Shown piece by piece: positions 1-11,159 of a stretch of 64,000 nt of DNA. Origin of the DNA: Solanum dulcamara (Eukaryota; Streptophyta; Magnoliopsida; Solanales; Solanaceae); contig NC_077240.1 in NCBI RefSeq assembly GCF_947179165.1, positions 79,310,001-79,374,000 on the forward strand, written 5' to 3'. Positions within the stretch are counted from its first letter, which is position 1. Every line of letters begins with the position of its first letter. The translations under genes and the position numbers were made by a program. The notes below the pieces were generated by a model that saw only the letters and a list, made by a program, of their open reading frames with translations, did not search any database and was not told where the DNA came from.

Positions 1-108
1 ATATGTTATCACATCGATATATATATCATTATTGGACTAATTTTTGCATAAGTATCATATATTGAAGTGTCTCTTTTCTTTCCATTTAGCAATTTTTTGT
101 GATATTTA

Positions 109-398
109 GATAGTGTCAAGTGATATTTGTGTTATAAAAATTAGTTTAGCAACTATCGTGATATTTTAAATATATAAAACTGAGTAAGTTTTTGTCAAAT
201 TAGATTTTGAGCCTAATTCATATCTACATACACATTCTTGTACTATTTCCACCCCTCTTAATCAGCCTAAGGTTCCACATCGAATGAGTCTGACTCTAAT
301 ACCATGTCAAATTAGGTCTTGAGTTTAATTCAAAAAAAAGACTATTCATTCATATGAGGAGTCCATAAATCCTGCCCCTCTCCTATATGCTATATTTT
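109..398 (-). mobile_element. TRIM-like short retroelement fragment, copy 1
   Basis: This segment is repeated in the same orientation at 16333-16620 with about 90% identity by eye. It contains TGTCAAATTAG at 193 and again at 305, 112 bp apart in both copies. The bases just before 305 (CTCTAATACCA) are close to the reverse complement of the Met-tRNA primer site TGGTATCAGAG, so it reads as a minus-strand LTR/primer-site junction of a small retroelement. The right side ends abruptly where gypsy LTR sequence begins. TRIM identity is inferred and no coding potential is seen. Confidence 0.45.
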
Positions 399-830
399 GT
401 TCTTGTTGATTTCTTTATATTATGCAGTGGGTATTAGGTTGAACGATGATACCTACCGGTACGTGTTGTTTGTATTGATACTATTCCTGCTATGCCACTT
501 GGCATAGTCTGGTTGCACGGTCAGTGATGTTTCAGAGGTGAAGACGAAGATGAGTCTCAAACAACTTCTACTATTCATTCCTTATGGTTGAAGCTGTGTC
601 TTGTTTTTAATTATACTCTGTATCTTTAGAAGCACTTTTACTTGTTTAGACTAGTATCCTTGGGGGTGTTAAAGTGTTTTGTAATAAACTCTAGAATTTT
701 GATAATTCAATTATGATGTATTCCCGACTCTTAAGGCTATTATTAGTATTTTGTTAAATTTCTGCATATTATTTCTGTGCGGGTTCTCCTATCAAGGTAT
801 TAGAGTAGGTGAGCCCAGGTTGCCTGTCTT
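399..830 (+). repeat. Gypsy LTR fragment, family C (3' end)
   Basis: It matches the 3' parts of the related LTRs ending at 6298 and 46086. The shared landmarks are GCCACTTGGCATAGTCTGG (near 494, also near 45735) and the stretch around CGACTCTTAAGGCTATTATT (near 725, also near 6180). The usual LTR terminus ...GTCGTGACA is missing, so the piece is truncated. Confidence 0.6.
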
Positions 831-1140
831 TCAGTACAAGAGCAAGTGTAGAATAAACTCCTGCAGATTGGTGTGTTGACATCTACATCTAATCTTCAGG
901 AAGCTATGAAGCATTTTAGGAAGTAGTTCCATTTCTTCTCTCCTTTCGTGCGGTTTGTCGCTTGTGGTATGGGTTGAATCTAATTGTTATATTCGGATTT
1001 CAATTGGTATCTCAACGAAGTAAACTTGATGTCGTTATCATGGCTGAAAGCAAGAGGAATTAGAATCGAGAAGGTTCCAATTGGTATCTGGCCTTACAGG
1101 CTCTGTAAGTGCATAGATGATCAGTTGAATGTCATCTATG
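831..1140 (+). repeat. Gypsy leader / gag-upstream relic
   Basis: It resembles the leader downstream of the primer site of the gypsy element at 54390-54500 (CAGATTGGTGTGTTGACATCT followed by ...CTTCAGGAAGCTATGAAG and a CTTTCGTGCGGTTT-like stretch). It follows an LTR 3' end in the expected order, so it is probably the start of an internal region. No open gag frame survives. Confidence 0.4.
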
Positions 1141-2691
1141 AAGTGAACTAATTAAATAAATTGATTTGCTTATGTGTTGTAACCTTAAATTATGATTATG
1201 TGCCTGAATAACTGTCAAGGTGTGAAGTGTACTTCCCTGATATGATGTGATTATGTGTATAGTGTTTCCTGAAGTACCTAGAGTGTGTGAAGTGTACTTG
1301 TATGAATGGTTGAAATTATGTGAGACATGATTGCTTAGGTTTTTATTAACTTGTTTTCAGAAAAGGACTTATAACTTGGTTATGAGCAATGGTCTAATGA
1401 TAAACCACAAGGTGATTAATGAATAAATTTCTGATGTGTGAAATGATATACTCATATGAGGGAATACAACTCTTAATTGTGCGTGGACTTATCGTTGGTA
1501 AAGACGGTAAGGGAAAAGAATGAATTATAACTGTAGAGAAACTCTGATTTCGGAACAATCTGGATTGATTAGGAACCATGTGAGAAAAGGGCTATCATTG
1601 CATAATAGTGGAATTTGTTGTTCTGAAAGATCTCCTTAACATGTTTCATAACTGGTTTAAAATGATGTGATGCTGAATTTTGGTCTATGCATTGCTTGAG
1701 TTATTTTTGGAATTATATTAAATTCCTCAAGGCGATGTCATGTGTTTATTAGGTCGAGACTTGAGACTGGAGTTCCGAGCTATATTGTACTTGTGATCAT
1801 AATTATTTTGACTAGTGGATTGAGTTTATAGGGACTCAATACTTTAGTTGTTGCTAGATTGTATTTCTATCTGTGATAATTATTTGAACGATTGGATTGA
1901 GTTTATGGGAACTCAATTAGTTGTTCCTAAATTGTGCTCCTATTTATCATGAGGTTATTGGTCTAATGGGGTTAATGAACGACTTCATTGGTGTGCATAG
2001 TTGTTATGCTAAGGTAATGGGGAGAGGTAATCTCCTACGTGTAGTGCTAGATTCGACTCTAGGATAGTTCATGTTAAAATTCTTGTAAAAAAGAAGTCAA
2101 ATGAATTAAGTTTAACTCTAAAAGTCCTAAGGGGGATATGGGGCAGGAAAGTGCACCAGAGTAAGTTACTGAAGCTACTGTCTCAGCGATTTCCGCACTA
2201 GCAAGAATATTCTGCCAACGCGGAATCGCCAGAGCGGGAGTTATCTCGTTAGATCAGGATTTCGCGAGATAGAAACCTCAGATAGAGGTCCTTGTTTTCC
2301 CCTATTTTGTCTTGTCTCACCCTTCTACTCCAGAATGAGTAATAGTTAGTTCTCTTATTTGAGTAGTTAAATCTATACCCATTGTGTAGTATAGAAATTT
2401 TTTTAATGAGAATTTGTATAACGAAGTTATGGGTCATGGGTCACGGACAGAAATTCGATTGTCTTAGTTATTTAATTTGAAGTGACCTGGATAAGAGAGT
2501 GGTGTAATGATTGGGGAGACATTGATTGTGATATTGTTGCATACAGACGGGTGAAGTTGTAATGGACACAGTAGCATGTACAGAGATATAAAATATGTGA
2601 ACATTGATGATAAATCTTAGGGGTTGGTAACATAGGTAATGGTTTTATGTCCTATAAGTGTTTCATGTACTTGTTAAATTACTTCATGATA

Positions 2692-2694
<3 letters not shown>

Positions 2695-2738
<44 letters not shown>
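2695..2738. repeat. (AT)n microsatellite
   Basis: About 22 uninterrupted AT units inside gypsy-derived sequence. Confidence 0.95.
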
Positions 2739-2741
<3 letters not shown>

Positions 2742-2867
2742 TAGGGAAACATGTTAGAATATATGTGAAATAATCACTTGCTGGCCTATTTTATGATGGA
2801 CATGTTCTTGGTATTATAATGCTGAAATACTGAATGCCATTTTGGTTGTCTGTATGTTGGGATCGGG

Positions 2868-2952
2868 TGTCACATTCTGACACATATTTGGATCGGATTT
2901 CACGTTCTGACATAATTCTTGAATTGGGTGTCACATTCCAACACAAATAGGT
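2868..2952. repeat. ~31-bp tandem sub-repeats, 3 units
   Basis: Three diverged units built on GATCGGGTGTCACATTCTGA. The same sub-repeat marks every family C LTR in the window. Confidence 0.7.
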
Positions 2953-3660
2953 GGTTGTAGGTCCCATGAGAGGACCCTTTATTAAAAATGCCTGATATTG
3001 ATAGGGGTGGGAATCTTATGGTATGCCTTGATTAATGTGTGAATTGCTTGAGCTTGACATTCTTCATTAATGTGTGAACGTGTCGAATTGCATTTATTCT
3101 TGGATCATGTGATGAAATGGAGAGCGTGATACCATGGTCATTACTGATGAATATGATTGATGCAGGATTATTGATCGTGAATGAGCATCCTTATAAACTT
3201 AGTCGTGATCTATTGATTCTTTTGTTTGATTAGTGAGATGTTTTGTGGTTACTACTCTTTGAGTGGGGATGATGTTCTAGTTATAGCATTGGTTAGGGTG
3301 TAAGTATTCAGGTAAAATTTTTCTAGTATGAGAGTTGACAAGGTTTTAATTAGCATAGAATCCAATGAACCTTATTGATTGGGTGTTTTAGAGATATTTG
3401 ACAGGCTCGAGGTGTAAGGTTTGAGAAAATTTTAAGATGGTATCATGAGATACAAGGGACGTAGTATCCCATAGAAACTTATGGAATGGATTTCGGGTTA
3501 GTAAAACTTTGCATATAGCGATTGATGTAAGTTGGTTAGTCTGGGCTGTGATTTTTTCTACGTCATAATATGTCTCATCATTAGTTTCAAAAGACTCTTA
3601 TATCGGCTTGTGCCCGCTAATCCGTGATGTCATTCAGAATTGAACGAAGGGTAAATTGGT

Positions 3661-6298
3661 ATCTATTTTAATGACCTAGCCCATTGTTACTAAAAATATC
3701 TACTATAAAGGTATACAAATCTCTTTCGTCATAATACTAGGATCAATTCCTTGATATGTGAGTGCCTTAGTTATAAATTAAGATTGTAATATGCTCATAT
3801 GTCAAAGTTAAGTTGAAAGTGTCATTCCGATTTAGTTTTGGACTTGAGTTTAAACTAAGGTCAACTTCAAAAAACCATATCTCTCACCTTATAATGAATT
3901 AGGTGGCCCATGACCTATTAAATTAAATTTATTTGAGTCTTCTTTCCAACGCCACTGAATTTGCCTCATTTGGAATTAGGAGTAAAATGTTATGCTTATT
4001 TTACTGGACACTATCTGTATCAGGCCGCCAGAGCGGGATTGAGGTCGTTGTAACGGGATTCGACGGGCCAGAACTTAAAAGTGGCGTATTTTTATTATCT
4101 CCTTCTTCCCTTATGTGCCAAAATAAATGAGGGTTAACCTAGATACCCCCAAAAGCATGTTCTAGAGAAAGGAGAAAGGGAATTCTAAAGCGAGGAAGGC
4201 TACAACCCATGGATTTCAAGCCCGTCTCCATAGATTCTCCTTTCAAAAGTTAAGGATCGTGCTATAATCCTTTTACAATTGCTTGGCGCCTAGGTAGGAT
4301 AGGTTTTCTCAATTGAGTAGTATAAATTTGTTTCCATTTCTTAATATAATGTAGATTGATGGGAGATTTCATGCTTAGGCCTTCAGGCATAGAGTCTGGA
4401 TGGTTAAATGATTGTCAATTGTTGTTTAGAGTGGGAATGTATGTTGTGGGTCATGATTATTATGTGATTAGTGATAAAGACCTAATATTGAATGTTAATC
4501 TTTGCGAAACTATTAGAAGGCCAATGATTTTTTGAGATTAAGTATAGACAATAGCTGGGTTATAACAAAATTCTAAGACTTAGGGATTATGGGCTAATGA
4601 TGCATATAAGGATAGGATTATACAAAAAATTGTGTGTGTTCATGTTGGTTATTCCTTGTGAATTACTTGGGTAATGTGAATCATGAAATAAAACGTGAAT
4701 ATGAATAACTTAGGGTTGATAAATCCAATGCCATTAACCTATGTAATTACCTATGGTTGTAGATTATGGTTTAGTCTATATCATAGAGGGATTTTTATAG
4801 TGATGGAGTAATGTTGTGAAGTTTTTTATGTGTTTACTATTGTGGTTGGGTGATTGATGTGTTGTAGTAATTGGTCTACAATTCCAAGACCGTAAAATTC
4901 ATAATATTAAACTTACTCTACTAAAAATGATGCCTTGAATAAAGAAGGTTTGATAAAATATTGTTAATGAAGGGAAAGATAGAATGAAACCAATGAAATA
5001 ACTATTTGTGAACAATTGCATGCAATGAACCTGTTACTTGATTGTGCAAGTACGTGAACTATTCATTGTGGGTTGTGATTGTGGTTGTGATTGTGATTGT
5101 GATATTGAATCGAGTGTCACATTCTGACACATATATTAGATCGGGTGTCACATTTCGACACATATATTAGATCAGATTTCATATTCCGACACATATATAG
5201 GATCGTGTTTTACATTCCAACATATATATTAGATCGGGTGTCACATTCCGAAACATACATAGCTTGGGTATGTGTTACATGAGAGAACTATTGTGTGTCT
5301 ATCATCTGCGAATTGATCTTGACTATATGTGTGATGATAGAGAAACTGACTCGATTATAATTAAGCATGTCCATCTTGTTTAATAATTCATATGAAAGGA
5401 CCAAAGGTCTAAGTGTTACCATGTTGACTATTATATCTGAGATTTACAATGTGAAACAGTATATTGCTCTGAAATGATAAATTGATAATATGTTTATGTT
5501 TATGCCCGTTCAGATTATATTATGGTTGCTAGACTTATCCACATCGTAGGCATGGGTCGTGGGTAAATAAGTGGAGAGTAATCAATGCATTATTAAGTGA
5601 AATTAGTAACTTAAAGTCAAATATTGTTGATGTCCTATGGGCATATGTGTTAAATGGGGGATTTGAAGAGAATTCGAAGTTTGTGCCTTCAAATAGGATG
5701 CTCTGGCGGGAGGAATCCCGCTGTAGCGAGTCCGCCAGAGAAGAATAGGTCCCGCCACAGCGGGCCTGTGTGGTTAGAATATGAGCCTTAGACCACCTAA
5801 ATATTTTTCTCTTTCGAGTGAGATGTTAATTATTCTAGGGTCTGGTGTTGGTGTGAAAGCTAAAGGTAGTAGACTAGTTTGACAAGGTTGATGAGCCTCG
5901 TAGTTCAGAAACCCATCTATGTGTTAAATGTCTAGGCCTTGATCTGGATTAGAGTTGGCAGCAGACCAACTAGAAGGGATGAGAGTTAGACTTGAACAAC
6001 TTTAATGAGGTTAATGGAAATGATAAAAGTTTGTGCATAAAGGTTTGACGGTGTATTTAATCAAGAGCATGTTTTCTTCTTGTCGATTTCTTTATATTAT
6101 GCGTTGGGGATCTGATTGACCTATGATACCTACCAGTACGTATTGTTTGTACCGATACTACTCTTGTTATGATGTATTCCTGACTCTTAAGGCTATTATT
6201 GATATTTTGTTAAACTTCTGCATTTTATTTCTGTGAAGGTTCTCCTATCTAGGTGTTAGAGTAGGTGCCCGTACATCTCGGTGGGTTGAGTCGTGACA
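3661..6298 (+). repeat. Gypsy LTR, family C, with 3' terminus
   Basis: It ends at ...GGGTTGAGTCGTGACA, the canonical LTR terminus for this family. Sub-repeats lie at 5109-5265, about 1.2 kb before the end, the same spacing as in the copy ending at 46086. GCCAGAGCGGG-type motifs occur at about 4027 and 5702-5765. The left boundary is uncertain; comparison with the 2.08-kb copy puts the LTR start nearer 3.9 kb. The ORF at 3933-4130 is a by-product of the LTR. Confidence 0.55.
5109..5265. repeat. ~31-bp tandem sub-repeats, 5 units
   Basis: Five units with the core GATCGGGTGTCACATTCCGA followed by ACATATATTA. This is the longest run of the sub-repeat in the window. Confidence 0.8.
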
Positions 6299-7552
6299 TA
6301 ATTATTTTTAAATTTTATATTAAAAAAAGTTCAAACAAAAAATTACTACAAAATAATCTACTAAAAAATTGACAATTATAGGGCAAACCTTCAAAAGATT
6401 TATATTTGATAAAAATATAAGTTTTTATAGAAAAATTTATGGCAATAACTGTTGTAGCATTCACATATTTGTTTTTAATTTTTTGAAACAATCTTAATTT
6501 TCTTAAAAGAGAGATTATTTAATTAGTCTTCTAATCTACGGAAAAAATTAAAGATTTTTATTGTGTTTTTATGATCATACGTGTCTGTAAAATTGTGCTT
6601 CAACTGCTATTGGACTTTGAAGATCTTATCATGATTTTTTGAATTTCAATTCACCAATTATATTCTAAGATTATGACACTTTATCAAAAAGAGAAAACTC
6701 ACACAATAAATTATTAAAAAAAATTGAAATAGTGTAAGAAAAATAAGATTTGGAGTCTTTGAAATATTTTTTTAAAGAAAGTATGAAACGAAAAATTACA
6801 TTAAAAAATAATTTAAATCAATGGACATTTCTCCAACAATAAAGGAACCTTGTTAATAGTTCAAATTATTGACAAACTACAATTATTTTAAAAATAATTT
6901 ACGAAAAAACTTAAATTAATTCATTTGAAACAAAAAAGATAAAAAAATATATATCCACAACTATACTAAAATACCACATAATTATATGATTATTTTTAAA
7001 TGTCATGAAATTGACATCCGATTTTTAGAAAAATTAAAAGATAAAATTCAAAAAACTAAATAGCATGTCCGCAATTTGACATTCAAGTGATTAAAATTTC
7101 TTAGTTTTATGTTTTGCATTATTATAATCATAGAACTTTTTTATATTTTTAAAATTATATACGAGAAATACTGTAAAATATAATAATTATTTATATTTTA
7201 ATTTTTAAAAAATTATAAATATTTTAAAATAATTATTTTTTAATAAATAGATCGAACAGAGTAGATCTTAGCATTTCGACAAACAATTATTGTGCAAAAT
7301 ATCTCTCTATTTAGATCCACATGTTGGATCTAGACAGATATAGCATTTAACATGTGGCATATTTTTTTTTTTAATTTATGAAAATGACATTATTTACTAG
7401 TTTTAGATTTGGGGCCTATTAGGAAATCTGATATGTGGTGGTGTTTATGTCCTCCACAGATATTATCTTTAAAATTTTCAAATAGTTTGGAGGGTAAATG
7501 CGTCAGTTTATTATTTTATATTAATACTAGTAATATCGTCATAATTATTCCA
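6299..7552. other. AT-rich spacer, no gene seen
   Basis: Long A/T runs and frequent stops in all frames. The small ORF at 7409-7633 overlaps the SINE start and has no recognisable domain. Confidence 0.6.
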
Positions 7553-7567
7553 TATAGAGTGTGGTGT

Positions 7568-7855
7568 TTATGTCAGTTTATTATTTGTACTCTGATGTAT
7601 GTTATTTATGGTATTTATGTTATTATCCAATAATAATATCTACTGTTTTTTGTGCTTTGATTATACTATTGTTTGGACCATTTTCGTCGTTTACTTATTT
7701 ACTCTAATATTCTTGTCTGACCTTTTTCTATGCTTTTATTGAGCCGAGGGTCTTTCGGAAACAGCCGTCCTACATTGGTAGGAGTCAGGTCTACATACAC
7801 TCTACCCTCCCCAGACCCCACGATGTGGGATTTTACTGGATTGTTGTTGTTGTTG
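7568..7855 (+). mobile_element. TS/SolS-type SINE with target-site duplication
   Basis: The 3' half has the Solanaceae SINE signature: GCCGAGGGTCTTTCGGAAAC, then CTACACTCTACCCTCCCCAGACCCCA-like sequence, a TGTGGGATTTTACTGG block and a (TTG)n tail. It is flanked by 15-bp repeats TATAGAGTGTGGTGT (7553-7567) and TATAGAGTGTGGCGT (7856-7870) with one mismatch, which sets both ends. A truncated member of the same family lies at 59720-59827. The 5' tRNA-like promoter boxes are not clear. Confidence 0.85.
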
Positions 7856-7870
7856 TATAGAGTGTGGCGT

Positions 7871-8297
7871 AAAATAATTTTACACTAATAATGATAAAAA
7901 CAATCTTGGAATTATCAAATTCTGAAATTAAAGTTCACAAATAAATTATTGCTAATTGATCAAAGTGATCAGAAGCAAAAATAACAACCTAATAAAAAGG
8001 TTCTTCAGTAATTTAATAATATTATTATAATTCTCAAAGTCATGTGTGGTAGCAATATCAAATTAAATACGAAAATCATAATATACTACAATCCTCCTAC
8101 TCATTATTTTACTATAGTAATTCTTGATAATATGAATGTGCATGTTGTGAAAATTTCACCTAGAAGTTAATGGGTTACTCCTGCGGTACATTTTTGTCAA
8201 TCTCACAATTTATTTTGAGATTAAATTTTTTATTTCATCAATTATATGATAAAAATATAAAGAATATAAATTACCGGTTATAACATCGACACAACAC
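7871..8297. other. AT-rich spacer, no feature seen
   Basis: No reading frame or repeat is recognised. It ends abruptly where sequence shared with the copia 3' LTR begins. Confidence 0.5.
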
Positions 8298-9314
8298 ATT
8301 ATGGGACCTAATAGAGGGACCTAGTCTCATGTGTAATGTTTGTCCAGGAAGAAAATGGAGTACAACTGTAAAGATGCAAAAGTTGCAGAGGTTGGTGAGC
8401 ATTGCAGCAGTGGTGAATATTCACATTTTGTGTATCGACAAACCATGAGACCTGATATACGGACCTAGTCGCATGAACACGGAATGTCAACAACATAATG
8501 GATACCAGCTGTAAAAGCTGTCACTGCCTGCTGTGCAGAGAACAACAGACTTGCTCTTCTAATTAGAATGCACGAGGTTGTTTTTGTCCATACGTTAATA
8601 CTTATCCTTGGACAAGAAACAATCAAGTTTTTTCACATGAAGTATATACAAGCAAAAACCATTATTCTCTTAAGGAAGAACAACTTCTTCAAAGCAACAA
8701 GGGACCTGATCGAGCTACTTTTGAAGAATAATTTTTAGGTCGTTGCTTCATTATAATGTTGAGCCTAGTGTGCTAAATATTGTAAGATCAATTCCTAATC
8801 TATAAAGGAATCTTGATCATCATTCTTTGTGTTAGTTTTGCATCGAGTTCATAGCTAGAGTTAGCTTTGAAAGGTGTGTTTGAAGTCTATGTCAACTAGA
8901 GGTAATTGGTATAGTGGGCAATAGATTTATTGCTTAGTTTTGAGTCATGGATAGAGTTAGCTTGATCGGAGTGTTCAAAGTCTACATCAGCTAGAGTTAG
9001 TTGGGGTAGTGGGCAACAATTATATTGCTTAGGCTCAAAGTCTTGTAATAGAGGTATTGCAAGCCAAGGGGTGGAGAAGGTTAGAGTCTAGTTACAATAG
9101 GTTGTAATAGACTACTTTGCTCTTGCATCTTAGTGAAATTGGTTGTGAAATCCTGTTGGACAGGTCATGGTTTTTTCTCTCTTGAGCAAGGAGCCTTTCC
9201 ACATAAATATTGTGTGTCATTTTATCTTCTGAACCTAACTTGAGCATTCTATTAACTGATTGTGTCAAGGGACCTGGTCCCTTGACTCGTGTGGTAGACA
9301 GATATATACTATCA
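8298..9314 (+). repeat. Copia 5' LTR (5'-truncated)
   Basis: About 95% identical by eye to 15325-16332, beginning at ACATTATGGGACCTAATAG. It ends ...ATATATACTATCA directly before the primer site. It lacks the LTR start present at 15162. Confidence 0.88.
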
Positions 9315-9316
9315 AT

Positions 9317-9328
9317 TGGTATCAGAGC
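9317..9328 (+). other. Primer-binding site, Met-tRNA type
   Basis: TGGTATCAGAGC lies two bases after the 5' LTR and is the standard complement of the plant initiator Met-tRNA 3' end. Confidence 0.93.
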
Positions 9329-9330
9329 AA

Positions 9331-11155
9331 GGACTCTCTATAAGGATAACACCTAGAGAGGATCCTGCTAAGATAACTGCTCCACTATATCTGGAAGAAG
9401 GCCAGTCAATTACTAGACGCCCTAGTTTCAATGTACAACATTATAGGTGGTGGAAGACTAGAATATATGAATTCATCATGGATGAACACAGTGAGTTATG
9501 GGACATCATTCTTGATTGACCATATATGTCTACGAAGGAAGTATTTGAAGGAGAAACCACCAGAGTTGTTCCTTAAACACGAAAGGAGTATAACAAAGCT
9601 AATAGAAAATATATTGAGAAGAGTTGCAAAGCAAAAAAGTTATTGATGTGTGGATTAGGACCTGATGAGTATAACCGAATCTCGAATTGTAAGTCTGCCA
9701 AAGAGATCTGAAATTGTTTAAAGTCAGCACATAAAGGAGTAAGTTAGGTGAAAGAATCCAATGTGGATATGTCTATAACCCAAAACAAGAAATTCACTAC
9801 AAAAGAAGGTGAAACCATCCAAGAAATGTATATCATGCATACCTCAATCACAAATGAGTTTTGTTGTCTGGATGAGGAGATTCATCCAAGAAAACAAGTA
9901 AAAAATGTTCAAAAATTTCTTTCAAAATTTGGGCAAAGTGAAGTTAATGCTATCACAGAGGTAATGAACATGAAAGCTTTTGGCCTTGATGAGCTGGTTA
10001 GAGAAATACAGATTCATAAAAGAACAAGCAAAATAAGCCCTCTGAGAAAGACCTAGAAAAAAAAAGTGCAAGAAATTTATCAAATGAAAATGACATTTGT
10101 CATAATTATTGCAAACCTGGTCATCTCAGAAGAGAATGTTCAATGCATAAGATGGATTACAAGGATTATGTCAAAGCTGGTGATAACAGTAACAAGCCAA
10201 TGGACCAGGTTCTAGAAATGTCTAGGAGAAGAGTTGTTGCAGATGATGTTGTCAAGCAAGATCTTGCTATTTGGGGAGACTCATCAAGTGAATTTAATGA
10301 ACCTGAGCACCCTGAAAATGTGTCTATGATAGTAGTGGAAGATGATGAAAGTATTTTCGACTCACTTTTTGCCCTCATGGCAAAATCCGACGATGATGAG
10401 TAATATGAGGTAACACTTCTTGATATTAAGAAAAACCTTAATGTCTATTCACTCAAAAATCTGAAAAGTCTAGCTAAGGTCCTGATTGACTTACTCTGTG
10501 AGCTCACAACTGAAAATGATGTTTTGAATGATAGGTAGACATTTTTGAAAGTGAAAAAATTGCTTTAATTGCTCAACTTTATGATTTTGAAGAAAAACAT
10601 AGATCTTAAGGAGAAGTTGAAGAAAATTTCCGAGTCTATTTCAAAAGTAAAAAGTGAGGCTAGTAGACTTCAGCTTGAACTTGAAGAAAGGTTGAAGAAG
10701 TCTGAACTAAATCTTGCAGTGTCTCTAGAAAGAAATTCTCAGTTAGAGATGGACCTGTTTTGGGTTAAGGAAGAACTCAACAAATCTCTTAAGTGAACCA
10801 CATCCTCTAAAATTCTAGCTAGTTTAACCAGTCGAGGGCATAACAACAACAAGGATCTAGGGTGTCAGAAGATTGATCCTCCATACAATACCAACAATAA
10901 ACATGTATTTATGTCTGACAATTTTCTATGTATTCACTGTGGACGAGATGGACATTTGAAGAAAGATTGTGAAGCTTGGAAAAAGATTGAAAAGAACTTT
11001 TCAAACTATACTGAAAAGAGAAAGAAATTCAGAAGGGGACCTAGTCAGGTGTCTGAGGTGAAGAAAGTTAAATTGCCTGCTTAGACTAAGAAAGTGTTGA
11101 TTACACCTCTATCTGTAGAACTCAAACTTAAATGGGTTCCCAAGGCTAAGAGGTA
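9331..11155 (+). pseudogene. Copia gag relic (UBN2-like, CCHC zinc knuckles)
   Basis: Gag would form the capsid of the element. Reading across breaks, the frames hold a copia gag N-terminus (RPSFNVQHYRWWKTRIYEFI at about 9420-9479), then a UBN2-like stretch, the continuing segment at 9748-10056, and an acidic segment at 10143-10403. A first zinc knuckle near 10100-10142 is abnormal (C-x3-C-x3-H-x4-C). A second near 10929-10970, CIHCGRDGHLKKDC, is a proper C-x2-C-x4-H-x4-C. A Lys/Glu-rich, coiled-coil-like piece lies at 10569-10796. The first stop comes after about 60 codons and several frame changes follow. No ATG start remains at the 5' end. Confidence 0.8.
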
Positions 11156-11159
11156 ATTC

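Larger units (their letters stand above)
1141..3660 (+). repeat. Decayed gypsy LTR sequence, family C
   Basis: The parts at 2190-2560 (GCCAGAGCGGG motif, then the GAGTAGTTAAATCTATACCC and GGGTCATGGGTCACGG landmarks) align with 44100-44570 of the solo LTR at 44003-46086. Three ~31-bp sub-repeats lie at about 2868-2952. The stretch 1141-2100 is less recognisable and includes an imperfect ~90-bp duplication near 1810-1940. There is no coding capacity. Confidence 0.5.

Noticed and set aside
9317..9328. Fragment of a Met-tRNA gene
   Set aside because: The 12-bp match sits two bases after an LTR end, so it is a primer-binding site. The same applies at 54355.
10143..10403. Independent small acidic protein gene
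   Set aside because: It lies in order within the copia gag relic between two zinc-knuckle segments.
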